A stretch of DNA of 64,000 nt from Demequina litorisediminis (GTDB lineage Bacteria; Actinomycetota; Actinomycetes; Actinomycetales; Demequinaceae). Below, piece by piece: positions 1 through 11,322 of the stretch. The notes below the pieces were generated by a model. The model searched no databases. It was not told the DNA's origin and saw only the letters and a program-made list of their open reading frames with translations. The position numbers and the translations under genes are program-made. The stretch lies in assembly GCF_030161615.1 (NCBI RefSeq), contig NZ_BSUN01000001.1, forward strand, positions 1,426,001-1,490,000, given 5' to 3'. Position 1 is the stretch's first letter; every line of letters starts with the position of its first letter.

Positions 1-3
1 GCC

Positions 4-28
4 CTTGATTGACCAGAATCCACCAGTC
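4..28. repeat. Half of a palindromic repeat after lacI
   Basis: These 25 bases match the right arm of the palindrome at 9771-9824 with two mismatches. They lie just beyond the stop codon of the lacI gene. The other arm would fall outside the window. The likely role is a transcription terminator or a REP-like dispersed element. Confidence 0.55.
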
Positions 29-54
29 CGGGGAGTGCGGGATGGGGGTGGGCG

Positions 55-1094
55 TCAGACGCCCACGCGGGGAGGCGCGGTCGACTCCCGTCGCACCAAC
101 GCGGTAGGCACCGTGACGTCGGGAATCTCCGCGGAGCGCGGCTGGCCGATCTGGTCCACTACCAGGCGGAACAGGCTCGTTGCCGATGGCCGTGAAGTGC
201 TGTTTGACGGTGGTCAGCGGAGGCTGGGTGAAGCGGCTGAGTGACACGTCGTCGAAGCCGATGACGGAGACGTCGTCGGGCACGTGGCGGCCGGCCTCGT
301 GCAGCGCGGCGAGGACGCCAAACGCCGTCTCGTCGTTGGCGCACGCGATGGCGGTCACGGAGGGGTCCGAGGCCAACGCGGTGCCACCCGCGAAGCCCGA
401 GTCGGCGGTCCAGTCCCCCACGTACGGTTCCGGGACCTCGGCGCCCGCCTGCACCAGGGCCGTATGCCAGCCGGCGCGCCGCAGGCGCGCAGGCTCAGAG
501 TCCGCGGGCCCCGCCACGTAGTGCACGGTTCGATGCCCCAACTCGAGCAGATGCTCGACCGCCATGCGCTGACTTCCGAGTTCGTCGGACACCACACACG
601 GGTAGACCCCGTGGACGCGAGAGTCGCTCACGGCGACCGGCATGCCCGGTGGCAGCGCCAACTGCTCCGTGGAGTGGCCCTCGGAGCGGATGATGATGAG
701 CCCGTCGACGGTCTGGTGGCGCAGGCGGTTCGCGGCAGGGGTCCAGCCGTCGTGCGCGGCGTCCTCGACCGTCACCAGTGTGACGCCGTAGCCCTCGGCC
801 TGTGCGGCGCGCAGGACGGCGTCGGTGATCATGGATTCGCCGGTGCGGTCAAAGCGATGAGCCAGAAGGCCGATGCTTCCGAATCTGCCGTCGCGCAGCG
901 CGCGAGCCGCGTGGTTCGGCGAGTATCCGAGCCTGTTCCATGGCGCGCAGCACCCGATCCCGGGTCTCTGGGCGGACGGCGTCGGACCCGGTCGAGACCC
1001 TGGACACGGTCTGGGCGGACACCTCAGCAAGCCGGGCCACGTCCCTGATGGACGGCCCCCTGGTGTGCCCGCCGCGAGCATCATTGCGCGGCAT
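55..1094 (-). CDS. LacI-family transcriptional repressor
   Basis: DNA-binding repressor of the LacI/GalR family, probably controlling the divergent galactoside genes at 1384-9717. The N-terminus carries the family helix-turn-helix (SIRDVARLAEVSAQTVSRV, about residues 15-33) and the hinge region SPNHAARAL. It is followed by a periplasmic-binding-like sugar domain with the usual late motif VIGFDDVSLSRFTQPPLTTV. The reading frame is restored by reading AGCT at 930-934 and 173-177, which gives 345 aa, the normal length for the family. ATG at 1094 is preferred because translation then begins a short tail before the HTH. The effector is inferred to be a galactoside from the neighbouring GH2 and GH36 enzymes; it cannot be read from the protein. 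Confidence 0.9.
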
Positions 1095-1383
1095 GCGGCG
1101 AGTGTAGGGGTAACAAGCCGAGAATGTCATGTTGACGTTCCCATTCGCACCCGGAGATGCCATCCGGCCGCCAGATCCCGTTACCTGATCGTGATGAACA
1201 TGGTGGTTCCACTTGCCCGGATGACTTGCTATGTTAACGAGAACAACCCCGGGGAGGGGCTCGTCACTACGGTCGAAGTGGACCGCGGACGACCGGCTCC
1301 ACGCCAGGGGAGTTCATATCCGGTGGGCGTTCGACGTGGTTCGCCCGGTATCCGGCGCGACCCGAATCGAAGGGTGGTCAACG
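1095..1383. promoter_or_regulatory. Divergent lacI / transporter control region
   Basis: This is the 289-base gap between the divergent lacI and substrate-binding protein genes. Two related AT-richer sites, TGTTGACGTTCC near 1130 and TGTTAACGAGAACA near 1232, resemble LacI-family half-operators, which often contain a central AACG or ACGT. A weak Shine-Dalgarno (AAGGGTGG) precedes ATG 1384. The operator assignment is inferred from position and rough palindromy only. Confidence 0.35.
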
Positions 1384-2699
1384 ATGACCAAGTTCCGTAA
1401 CGGCGTAGTGATGGTGGCAGCCGCCACCCTCGCCTTCAGCCTCTCCGCCTGCTCCAGGCTCCGACGACTCGACCGACACCCCCAGCGGCGAGGCAGCGAG
1501 CGGCGACAACACCCTCACCGTCTGGGCCTGGGACCCTGCCTTTAACATCTTCGCGATGGAAGAGGCCGAGAAGGTCTACCAGCAGGAGCACCCCGACTTT
1601 GAGCCTTGAGATCCAGGAAGTCACCTGGGAGGACCTCCAGCCTCGCCTCACCACGCTCGCTCAGTCGCAGGAGTTCGAGGAGCTCCCCGACATCTTCCTG
1701 ATGCAGAACAACGCCTTCCAGAAGAACGCGATCAACTACCCCGACCTCTTCACGGACATCACCGACTCGGGTATCGCTTTCGACGAGTTCCCTGAGGGCG
1801 TGACGGCCTACTCGACCCTCGACGGCGCCAACTACGGTGTGCCGTTCGATGCCGGGACCGCGGTCAGCGCGCTGCGCACCGACATCCTGGAGGAGGCCGG
1901 CCTCACGGTCGACGACTTCACGGACATCACCTGGGATCAGTACATCGAGCCTCGGCAAGCAGGTCCTGGAGGCCACGGGCAAGCCCATGCTGTCCGGCAT
2001 CGCGGGCGAGCCCGACACCATCCTGATGATGCTGCAGTCCGCCGGCCAGAGCCTGTTCGACGACGAGGGCAACCCCACCATCACCGACAACGCGGCGCTT
2101 GCCGACGCTATCGACATCTACTCCCAGATGGTCGAGGCCGGTATCTACCTCGAGGTCAACTCGTGGGACGAGTACATCGGCTCGCTGGTCAACGGCAACG
2201 TGGCGGGCACCATCAACGGTATTTGGATCTCGGGCTCGCTGCAGACCGCCGAGGACCAGTCGGGCAAGTGGAACATGACCAACCTGCCCATCGTCGACGG
2301 CATCGATGGAGCCACGCACTACTCTGCCAACGGCGGCTCGTCGTGGGCCGTGAGCTCCAACGCCAACGTGGAGCCTCGCGACGGACTTCCTCGCCTCGAC
2401 CTTCGCCGGTTCGACCGAGCCTGTACGACACGATCCTCCCCGCCTCCGGCGCGGTGGCGAACTGGCTGCCTGCTGGTGACTCGGACGTCTACGCCGAGCC
2501 CCAGGAGTTCTTCGGTGGACAGCCCATCTACGCCGACGTGATCTCGTTCGGCGCCGAGGTTCCCGCGAACAACACGGGCGCCTACTACTACGAGGCTCGC
2601 GACGCCGTCGGCGTGGCGATCACTCAGATCATGGGTGGCACCGACGCCGCCTCTGCCCTCGGTGAGGCGCAGAGCACCGTCGAGTTCGCGATGAACTAA
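1384..2699 (+). CDS. CUT1 sugar ABC transporter substrate-binding lipoprotein
   Basis: Extracellular solute-binding protein (family 1) that would capture an oligosaccharide, probably a galactoside, and deliver it to the two permeases downstream. A signal peptide with lipobox (AFSLSAC, acylated Cys about residue 22) is followed by a Ser/Asp-rich linker and the mature domain starting NTLTVWAWDPAF. The gene carries five single-base additions, at 1456-1460, 1602-1606, 1948-1952, 2372-2376 and 2418-2422. Reading each as AGCT gives a continuous 436-aa protein of normal length. An AGCT at 2352 is intact. First gene of the operon; no ATPase gene follows, so an MsiK-type shared ATPase elsewhere is likely, as known for many actinobacterial CUT1 systems. 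Confidence 0.9.
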
Positions 2700-2764
2700 C
2701 CCCATCTCGAACAGGGAGGGGGCCGGACGCCCGGCCCCCTCCCGCACCTCCCAGGGAGATACCT

Positions 2765-3721
2765 GTGTCAACGATGACCCCCGTGGCGCTCGAGAAGCGC
2801 CCCAAGCGCAACAAGCGCGGTACCGGAGCCAGGCGCGACATGTCGCCGGCCGCCCGCCGCCGCAGCCTCACCGGATGGGCCTTCCTCATCCCGGCCGCCG
2901 CCCTCATCGGCATCATGATGTTCTGGCCGATGTTTCAGGCGCTGCTCCTGTCCTTCCAGACGGGACGCGGTTCCGCCCTCGATTGGGCCGACCCGCTGCT
3001 GTTCAACTACGAGCGCATGCTCAACGACGACATCTTCCGCCTGACCCTCACGAACACCCTGCTGTACCTCGTGATTCAGGTGCCGATCATGTTGATCTCG
3101 GCGCTCGTCCTGGCGAACATCCTCAACAACCCCCGCCTGCGCTGGAAGGGCTTCTGGCGCACCGCGATCTTTGTGCCCGCCGCCATCTCGCTGGTCTCGT
3201 ACTCGCTGGTGTTCCGCACCATCTTCGCGACAGACGGCCTCGTGAACGACATGCTGCTGGCGGTCCATCTCATCGATAGCCCCATCAACTGGCTCGGCAA
3301 CACTGACACCGCCCGTCTGGTGATCATTCTTGGTCTGCTGTGGCGTTGGACCGGCTTCAACGTCATCTTCTATCTGGCCGCGCTGCAGAACATCGACCCG
3401 ACCACCCTTGAGGCGGCGAAGATGGACGGCGCCGGCCCCATCCGGACCTTCTTCTCGGTGACGATTCCGCAGATGAAGCCGATGATCCTGCTCACCGTCA
3501 TCATGTCGACCAACGGCACCATCCAGATGTTCGATGAGTCGTACAACCTGACCCGAGGCGGGCCCGCCAACACCACGATGACGATGTCGCACTACTTGTT
3601 CGACGTCTCATTCCAGAACAACCCCAACTTCGGCTACGGCGCCGCACTGTCCTACGTGATCCTCATCATCGTGGCCGTGCTCGCCGCCATCCAGATGAAG
3701 GTCGGTGACAAGCGTGACTGA
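2765..3721 (+). CDS. CUT1 sugar ABC transporter permease (MalF-like)
   Basis: Integral membrane permease of a carbohydrate ABC importer, 318 aa. After a basic cytoplasmic tail (residues 1-35) there are about six hydrophobic segments, starting at WAFLIPAAALIGIMMFWPM. The conserved EAA loop that contacts the ATPase reads TTLEAAKMDGAGPIRTFFSV, about residues 215-234. GTG at 2765 is chosen because GGGAG lies eight bases upstream; ATG 2774 is possible. The frame is undamaged. The 3' end overlaps the next permease by eight bases, so the two are translationally coupled and should form the heterodimeric channel. Confidence 0.92.
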   Translation: MSTMTPVALEKRPKRNKRGTGARRDMSPAARRRSLTGWAFLIPAAALIGIMMFWPMFQALLLSFQTGRGSALDWADPLLFNYERMLNDDIFRLTLTNTLLYLVIQVPIMLISALVLANILNNPRLRWKGFWRTAIFVPAAISLVSYSLVFRTIFATDGLVNDMLLAVHLIDSPINWLGNTDTARLVIILGLLWRWTGFNVIFYLAALQNIDPTTLEAAKMDGAGPIRTFFSVTIPQMKPMILLTVIMSTNGTIQMFDESYNLTRGGPANTTMTMSHYLFDVSFQNNPNFGYGAALSYVILIIVAVLAAIQMKVGDKRD

Positions 3722-4568
3722 CGTGGCAACGAAGCTCGAGAAGTCGCCCACGCGCACCACTGCGCGATGGCGCGGTGTCCCCAAGTACGTGTTCCTGTCG
3801 ATCGTGGCGCTGCTCTCGATCGGCCCGCTGTACTTCATGGTGGTCTCCGCGACCAACACCACCCAGGACGTCTTGGCCTCCAAGATGATCCCCGGTGGGA
3901 ACCTCATCGCGAACTGGCAGTCACTGACCGAGTTCCAGGACGTCGGCTCCGCCATGTACCACTCGGTGCTCAACGCGGTCGTCACGACGGTGCTTGCGCT
4001 CGTGGTCTGTTCCATCGCCGGCTACGGCTTCGAGGTCTACCACTCGCCCAACAAGGACCGCCTCATGTGGGTCCTGATGCTCGCGATGATGATTCCGTTC
4101 GCGGCGACGATGATTCCCCTGTTCCAGGCTTGTTCGCTGACGCGGGACTCATCAACTCGACCTGGGCCGTGGTGCTCCCCGCGATTGCGACGCCGCTGCT
4201 GATCCTGCTGTTCCGGCAGTCGGCACGCAGGCTTCCCGCACGAGATCATCGAGGCGGCGCGTCTCGATGGGCTGAAGGAGGTGGCGATCTTCTTCAGGAT
4301 GTTCGTCCCCACCATGAAGCCCACCTATGCGGCCGCGGCGGTTATCACCTTCATGACCGCGTGGAACAACTTCCTGTGGCCCAAGGTCATCCTGGTGAAC
4401 CCGGATTACCAGACGATGCCGATGCTCATCTCGAACTTCACGGGTGGCTACGTCGTGGACTACGGCGCCCTCATGCTCGCGGTGCTCATCACGTCGCTGC
4501 CGACCATCATTATCTTCTTCGTCCTGCAGCGTTCGTTCGTCGCAGGCTTCACTGGAGTCGTCAAGTGA
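3714..4568 (+). CDS. CUT1 sugar ABC transporter permease (MalG-like)
   Basis: Second permease of the galactoside importer, 283 aa after repair. It shows six predicted membrane spans and the EAA loop HEIIEAARLDGLKEVAIFFR near residues 180-199. Two shifts occur. At 4229-4233, AGGCT read as AGCT gives ARSFPHEIIEAA. At 4126-4131, CAGGCTTG must lose two bases (CAGCTG, LFQLFADAGL) or gain one G (LFQGLFADAGL); I cannot decide which. Its stop overlaps the GTG start of the beta-galactosidase, so transporter and enzyme are co-translated. Confidence 0.88.
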
Positions 4569-7500
4569 CTTTCGACATCACCCGCATCACCGACCCCGAG
4601 TACGTTCACGACAACCGGCGCGTCGCCCACAGCGACCACCGCTGGTTCGCTTCCGCCGACGAGGCGGCTGCGGGCGTGAGCTCGTTCGAGCAGAGCCTGA
4701 ACGGCCTGTGGAAGGTGCACCACGCCAAGAACCCCTCGATGATCATCGACGGCTGGGAACAGTCCACCTGTGACGTCGAGGGCTGGGACGACATCCCGGT
4801 GCCGGCGCATCTCCAGATGCACGGTTACGACCGGCCTCAGTACGCCAACGTCCAGTACCCCTGGGACGGCTCCGAGGACCTCGAGCCGGGCCAGGTGCCC
4901 ACCCTGTTCAACCCCGTCGCCGCCTACGTGCGGCCCTTCACGCTGGACAAGCCGCTTGCCGAGGGCGAGCGACTGTCCGTGACCTTCCACGGCGTAGAGA
5001 GCGCCGTGGCGGTCTGGCTGAACGGCGCGTACGTGGGTTGGGCGACGGACTCGTTCACGCCCAGCGAGTTCGACCTGACCGAGCACCTGGTGGACGGCGA
5101 AAACCGCCTCGCGGTGCAGGTGTTCCGCTGGACCGCCGCGTCGTGGCTCGAGGACCAGGACTTCTTCCGGTTCCACGGGATCTTCCGCGACGTCACGCTG
5201 TACCGCCGGCCCACGGTTCACGCCGAGGACCTGCGCCTGGAGACCACGGTCGCCGCGGATCGCACGAGCGCGACCGTCGCGCTCGCGGTGAAGGTGGAGG
5301 GCTGCGGTGAGGGCGTGGGCAGCGTGCGTGCCCGCCTTGGGGATGGCACGGAGCCTTGCCGCCGATGCCGAGGGTCGCCTGAGCGTGACCGTCGCCGACC
5401 CGCACCTGTGGAGCGCGGAGGACCCGTATCTGTACGACCTCACGGTCGAGGTGCTGGACGCCGCGGGCACGGTCGTCGAGGTCATCCCGCAGCGGGTGGG
5501 CCTGCGCCAGGTCGTCATCGAGGACGCGCAGATCAAGGTCAACGGCGAGCGGGTGGTGTTCTACGGCACCAACCGTCACGAGTTCGGCCCCCGCGGCCGT
5601 GTGGTCACCCGCGAGGAGATCGCCGAGGACCTGCGGATCATGAAGCGCGCCAACATCAACGCGGTGCGCACCAGCCACTACCCCAACCAGACGGCCTTCT
5701 ACGAGCCTGTGTGACGAGATCGGCCTGTACGTCATCGACGAGATGAACCTTGAGACCCACGGCATGTGGGACAAGGTGGCGTACGGCGAACTCACCATCG
5801 AGGAGGCGCTGCCCGGCGACCGTCCCGAGTGGCGTGCCGCACTGCTTGACCGTGCCGCCTCCATGTTCGAGCGCGACAAGAACCACGCGAGCATCGTGAT
5901 CTGGTCGCTCGGTAACGAGTCCTTCGGTGGCTCCGTGCTGCTCGAGGTGGGCGACTGGTTCAGGGCCACGGACCCCTCGCGTCCCGTGCATTACGAGGGC
6001 GTTCACTGGGACCCGCGGTACCCCGAGACCACGGACATCACCAGCCAGATGTACACGTTCGCCGCCGATGTCGAGGCGCACCTTCGCGAGCACAGGGACA
6101 AGCCGTTCCTGCTGTGCGAGTTCGCGCACTCGATGGGCAACTCGTTTGGCGCGGTCGACAAGTACATGGACCTCACCGAGTCGGACCCCCTGTTCCAGGG
6201 CGGTTTCATCTGGGACTTCGTGGACCAGACGCTGCCGATCACGGACCGCTACGGCGTCGAGTTCCTTGGCTACGGAGGCGACCACGGCGAGGCGCCGCAT
6301 GACGCGGAGTTCTCCGCCAACGGCATTGTGTTCGCGGATCGCACCACCACCCCCGCCTACCAGGAGGTGCGCTACCTCTACCAGCCGCTGCGCACCACCA
6401 TCGGCACGGACTCGTTCGAGGTGCGTAGCCGTCGCCTGTTCACCGGAACCGGCGACGTCGAGGCCATCGTGACCCTGTCCCGTGAGGGCGTCGCGGTGCG
6501 CGAGGAGCGCGTCGAGATCGACGTTCCCGCAGGCGAGACCCGCTCATACCCGCTGCCGTTCACGGTGCCCGCCTCCGGCGAGCACACCGTGGACGTCTCG
6601 TACCGCCTCGTGCGTTCTACCTCGTGGGCCGCGGCCGGCTACGAGATTGGCTGGGAGCAGGCCGTGGTGGGGACGGCCGATGCCGTGGTCACCACCGCAT
6701 CGGCCCCTCGGGTGGTGGAGTCGACGCACAACGTTGGCGTCCACGGACCGCACTTCTCGGTGCTGTTCTCGCGACTGCACGGCGGGCTGGTCTCCTACCG
6801 CTACGGACGCACCGCCGACGGTGGCCACGAGCTGCTGCGGGACATGCCGCAGCCGAGCTTCTGGCACGCGCCGACCTCGAATGAGCGGGGTTGGGGCATG
6901 CCGTTCCGTGACGGTCAGTGGCTGCTCGCCAGCCGGTACCGCAAGCGTCGTGAGGGCCACGAGAAGCCCACGGTGACGCGCCACGACGACTCGGTGTCGA
7001 TCGCGTACTTCTATGACCTGCCCACCGTCCCGGTGAGCGAGGTGGACGTCACGTACCGCGTGTTCGGCGACGGCCGCGTGGAGGTCACGGTGGATCTGCG
7101 TCCCGGTGACGGTCTTCCTGACGCTCCCGAGATGGGCTTCCAGATCGAGGTTGACGCCGACCTACGCCGTCTCACCTGGTACGGCGAGGGTCCGCACGAG
7201 TCCTACGTGGACCGTCGGGGCGGCGCACGCCTGGGGCGTTGGCAGTCCGATGTGCGTGACCAGGCTCACGCCATATGTGCGTCCGCAGGAGTCCGGCAGC
7301 CACACCGGCGTACGGTGGGCCGAGGTGATGAGCGATGCGGGCCTTGGGCTGCGGCTCGACAGCGTGGGCGGCATGGAGCCTGTCCGCGCTGCCGTGGACG
7401 CCATACGAGGTCGAGAATGCCCGGCACCCGAATGAGCCGCCGCCCATTCACCGCACGGTGCTGCGTCCCGCGCTCATGAGGCGCGGGTCCGGCGGCGACC

Positions 7501-7589
7501 AGTCGTGGGGAGCCATGACGCATCCGGAGTACCGGGTGCCGACCGGCGCCCTGACGTTTACCTTCGGATTCCAGGGAGTGCTCCGCTGA
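4565..7589 (+). CDS. lacZ: Glycoside hydrolase family 2 beta-galactosidase (LacZ type)
   Basis: Cytoplasmic retaining beta-galactosidase that would hydrolyse the imported beta-galactoside. After repair it is 1006 aa, the length of large LacZ enzymes. The domains in order are a jelly-roll (residues about 60-220), Ig-like domain, TIM barrel (about 320-620) and C-terminal small-chain beta sandwich. The acid/base Glu is in SLGNES near residue 451, and the nucleophile Glu is in LLCEFAHSMGN near residue 518. The barrel begins with GTNRHEFGPRGRVVTREE. Four AGCT repairs are needed (5352-5356, 5704-5708, 7262-7266, 7377-7381); without the second, translation would stop just before the catalytic residues. 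No signal peptide. GTGA overlap with the upstream permease. Confidence 0.95.
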
Positions 7590-9717
7590 GTCACACCACC
7601 TCACCTCACGGCGCCGTCCACTCGGACGGCGCCGTGAGGCTGTCCGCGCCAGGCGCCGAGTTCGTCCTTGACCTCTCCGGCGGCTATCCCGTGGTGCTTC
7701 ACTGGGGCGCCCCTCTCGGTGACGTGTCTGTCGCTGACCTGAGGACGCTTGCCGCGGCGCCCGTGCCGGGCGCCGACCTCGACGAGTTCATTGACCCTGG
7801 ACTGCTGCGCGAGAACGCGCGCGGGTTCACGGGCCGCCCCGCCTTGCGCGGGCACCGCGGGCGCCAGGATTTTTCGCCGCTGTTCGCCGTCGAGTCGGTC
7901 GAGATCTATCGCGAGGAGTGCAGGGTACGGTTGGCCGATGCCGCCGCCGGGCTTGAGCCTTCACCTCACCCTGAGCCTCATCGAGGACGGCATCCTCTTC
8001 ATCGATCAGGCGCTGTTCAACACCGGCGACGACGCCTACAGCCTCGACGAGGCTCTCGGCCTGGCTGCCCGTCCCTGACCGCGCCACCGAGACGCTGGAC
8101 TTCTCGGGCCGCTGGCTCCTGGAGCGGCAGCCGCAGCGCCTGCCCTTCGCCCCCGGGCTTCGCCTGCGCGAGGGGCGTGAGGGGCGGTCGGGACACGACT
8201 ACACGATCGTGCAGTGCGCGCTCACTCCCGAGACCACCACGGAGCGTGGCGAGGTGTGGGCCCTCAGCGTCCTCTGGAGCGGCGGCATTCGGCACCTGGC
8301 CGAACGCGACGTGCGCGGTCGCGGCGCCCTGGGTGTCGGAGAACTGCTCGAGCCGGGCGAGGTGGAGTTGGTGTCCGGGCAGGCGTATACGGCACCCACC
8401 GTCGCCGCGTTCTATTCGTCTGAGGGTCTCGACGGGCTCTCGGCCGCATCGCACGCGTGGCTCCGCAGTGGACGCAACGTGCCTCCCCGGCCCCTCACCC
8501 TCAACGTGTGGGAGGCAGTGTACTTCGACCACGACCTCGACACGCTGACGCGGCTCGCGGACCGTGCCGCCGCGGTGGGCGTCGAGCGCTTTGTGCTCGA
8601 CGACGGTTGGTTCGGCTCGCGTCGTGACGACACCAGCGGGCTGGGCGACTGGACGGTGTCGGCTGAGGCGTGGCCCACGGGGCTCGCGCCGCTGGCGGAC
8701 CACGTGCACGGCCTCGGCATGCAGTTCGGGCTGTGGTTCGAGGGCGAGATGGTGAACCCCGACTCCGACCTCTACCGCGCGCACCCCGACTGGATCCTTC
8801 AGGTTCCGGGCAGACTGCCACCCCTGGCACGCCAGCAGTGGGTGCTGAATCTGGTGCTTCTCGAGGCCTTCCAACACGTGTTGGAGTCCGTGAGCGCGCT
8901 CGTGGCCGAGCACAGCATCGACTATCTCAAGTGGGACCACAACCGGTTCCTCACCGATGCGGCGTTTGCCGGCATGCCCGCCGCGCGCGAGCAGACGCTC
9001 GCGATCTACCGCCTGTTCGATGAGTTGAAGGCCCGCCACCCCGGCCTCGAGATCGAGTCCTGCGCCTCGGGCGGTGGCCGCGTGGACCTCGGCATGGTGT
9101 TCCACGCGGACCGCTTCTGGACCTCGGATCAGAACGACCCCCTGGAGCGCCAGCAGATCCAGCGGTGGACGTCGCTCGTCATCCCGCCGGAGATGCTGGG
9201 TAGCCACATCGGCCCCACCACCTCCCACACCACGGGTCGCACCCACGGCATTCAGTTGCGGGCCGTCACGGCTCTGTTTGGTCACGCCGGCATCGAGTGG
9301 AACCTGCTGGAGGCGACGGAAGCCGAGTTGGAGGCGCTGACGGCCTGGACCGCCTTCTATCGGGAGCATCGGGCATTGCTCCATGGCGGCCGCGTGGTGC
9401 GGGTCGAGCATCCCGACCCCGGCGCCGTGGTGCATGGCGTGGTGGCGCACGATGCCTCGAAGGCCCTGTTCTCCTACGTGCAGGTCACGCCTGCGCCGGG
9501 CACCTCACCCGCGGCGTTCCGCCTTCCGGGGCTCGATCCCGCGGCGCGGTATCGGGTGCGCGCACACGAGTTCGCCCCCGCCGAGGCCATCCAGAAGGTC
9601 GCGCCCGGATGGATGGACGGCGTGGAGGCGACCGGCGCCACGCTGGACCGGGTGGGACTGAGGCCGCCGATCCTGCGCCCCGAGCAGGCGCTGCTCGTCG
9701 TCGTCGAACGGCTCTAG
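7586..9717 (+). CDS. Glycoside hydrolase family 36 alpha-galactosidase
   Basis: Alpha-galactosidase that removes terminal alpha-linked galactose, as from melibiose or raffinose-type sugars. Two AGCT repairs (7956-7960 and 8050-8054) give 709 aa, normal for bacterial GH36. The nucleophile Asp is in DYLKWDHNR (about residue 450) and the acid/base Asp in WTSDQNDPLERQQIQRW (about residue 515). The motif RPLTLNVWEAVYFDHD marks the start of the barrel and ESCASGGGRVDLG the family signature. The start is unclear: CTG 7586 overlaps the lacZ stop and lies eight bases after GGAG, whereas the first GTG in frame is 7634. Last gene of the transporter operon; a strong palindrome follows. Confidence 0.93.
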
Positions 9718-9770
9718 CCCGCGCATCGGCCGCGCGCCAACCCGCGCTTCGCGCCGCCCCGCCCATCCCT

Positions 9771-9824
9771 GACTGGTTGATTTTGGTCAAGTAAGGCCTC
9801 TTGATTGACCAAAATCAACCAGTC
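9771..9824. repeat. 20-base inverted repeat, probable terminator
   Basis: The left arm GACTGGTTGATTTTGGTCAA (9771-9790) and right arm TTGACCAAAATCAACCAGTC (9805-9824) are perfectly complementary around a 14-base loop. The AT-rich arms stand out from the GC-rich surroundings. It sits 54 bases after the GH36 stop. A two-mismatch copy of the right arm lies at 4-28, so both ends of the galactoside locus carry the element. Confidence 0.75.
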
Positions 9825-9834
9825 ATGAGCGCAG

Positions 9835-9853
9835 AACGATAACCGTTATCATT
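9835..9853. promoter_or_regulatory. Zur-like operator upstream of aztD
   Basis: AACGATAACCGTTATCATT contains a perfect palindrome (GATAAC-C-GTTATC, 9838-9850) of the AT-rich kind bound by Fur-family repressors. It lies 95 bases before a zinc-chaperone gene, so Zur is the best candidate regulator. The assignment is inferred from the shape of the site and the downstream gene. Confidence 0.6.
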
Positions 9854-9947
9854 CTCTGGTACGGTGGTGACAGAGGCGACCGCTGACGCGAGCCTCAGGT
9901 CACATCCACGACTTCACTAGAGAGGCCGGCCACGCGCCGGATTCACC

Positions 9948-11269
9948 ATGACTGACACCGCTTTGAAGCGCCCCGCCCTCGCCGCGGGTGCCGGCATGCT
10001 CCTGCTCGCCCTCGCCGGCTGCGCGACCGATGCCGCCGACGAGACCTCGCCGACCGCGTCGGCCACGGCCGAGGCGACCGCCGATGCTCACGATGACCAC
10101 GATCATGACCACGAGGCGAAGGAGGCTGCGGCCACCGAGAACGCCGCCAAGACGCCGCGCCTCGTCGCGACCTACGACGGCGGCATCGTGGTGCTCGACG
10201 CCTCGACCCTCGAGACCGTCTCGGACATCGAGCCTCGCGGGCTTCAACCGCGTGAACTCCGCGGGGGACGGCCGCCACGTGTCGGTCTCCACCACCGGGG
10301 GCTTCCAGATCCTCGACGCCGGCACCTGGTCGCAGGCGCACGGCGACCACTCGCACTACTTCACCGCCGAGCCCGCGCTCAGCGACCTGGTGATCGAGGC
10401 GACCACCCCCGGCCACGTCGTGAACCACGACGGCTACACGGCGTTCTTCGACGACGGCACCGGCCACGTCACCGTCGTCGACTCCGCCGAGTGGGAGCAC
10501 ATGGTCGAGGAGGGTCACCTCGACCTCGTCCGTGAGTACACCACCGAGGCCGCGCACCACGGAGTTGCCGTGGCGACCGAGGCCGGCGAACTGCTGGTCA
10601 CGATCGGCACCGAGGAGTCGCGTTCCGGAGCCATGCTGCTCGACGCGAACGACGAGGTCATCGTCTCCACCGAGGAGTGCCCCGGCGTCCACGGCGAGAC
10701 CGCCTTCACGAACGCCTCCGACGAAGAGCTCATCATGGTCGGCTGTGAGGACGGCGCCGTCGTGTTCCACGGCGACCACGTCCACAAGGCTCGACGGCGG
10801 CGCCGAGTACGCCCGCTCCGGCAACCTGTTCTCGGCCGAGGGTTCCGACGTGGTCCTCGCCGACTACAAGACCGACCCCGAGGGCACCCTCACCCAGGTC
10901 GCGGTCATGAACACCGCCGACGAGACCATCACCCCCGTCGACCCGTTCGATGGCTCGGGCGCCCAGTACACCTTCCGCGGCCTGGCCCGTGGTGACGACG
11001 GCGAGCTCCTGGTCCTCGGCACCGATGGCACCCTGCGTGTCCTCGACGAGTCCGGTGCACTCCAGACCACCATCGACGTCATCGACGCGTGGGACGTTCC
11101 CGAGGAGTGGCAGGCACCTCAGCCGGCCGTCATCGCCCTTGACGGCATGGCGTACGTGACCGAGCCCGCCACCGGCGAGATCCACATCGTCGACTACGTC
11201 GGCGGTGAGGTCTGGAAGTCGGCCGAGGTCGGCTTCACCATGAACGAGATCGTGGGTGTGACGGGCTAA
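9948..11269 (+). CDS. aztD: AztD-like zinc metallochaperone lipoprotein
   Basis: Extracytoplasmic zinc chaperone that in characterised systems hands zinc to the AztC binding protein of the AztABC importer. The protein begins with a signal peptide and lipobox (LLALAGC, Cys about residue 25). A His/Asp-rich metal-binding stretch follows (HDDHDHDHE, about residues 46-54), then a beta-propeller-like body containing His-rich loops such as SQAHGDHSHYF. AGCT repairs at 10231-10235 and 10787-10791 give 439 aa. The Zur-like site upstream suggests induction on zinc starvation. The aztA, aztB and aztC genes usually found beside it are not within this window on either side. Identification rests on overall motif pattern. 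Confidence 0.85.
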
Positions 11270-11287
11270 CCCGTCACGTTGCACTGC

Positions 11288-11322
11288 AGCGCGGCCGTCG
11301 CCCCTCAGGGGTGGCGGCCGCG
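11288..11322. terminator. Bidirectional stem-loop between convergent genes
   Basis: CGCGGCCG near 11290 pairs with CGGCCGCG near 11315, with an inner CCCT/AGGG pairing. It lies between the convergent 3' ends of aztD and the epimerase gene and overlaps the latter's last codons. There is no T-tract. Confidence 0.45.

Noticed and set aside
4460-5542. Long minus-strand open frame over the lacZ 5' half
   Set aside because: It has no recognisable motif, while the plus strand encodes the conserved GH2 domains.
8017-9450. Long open frame on the minus strand across the alpha-galactosidase gene
   Set aside because: It is a GC-bias shadow; the plus-strand frame carries all GH36 catalytic motifs.
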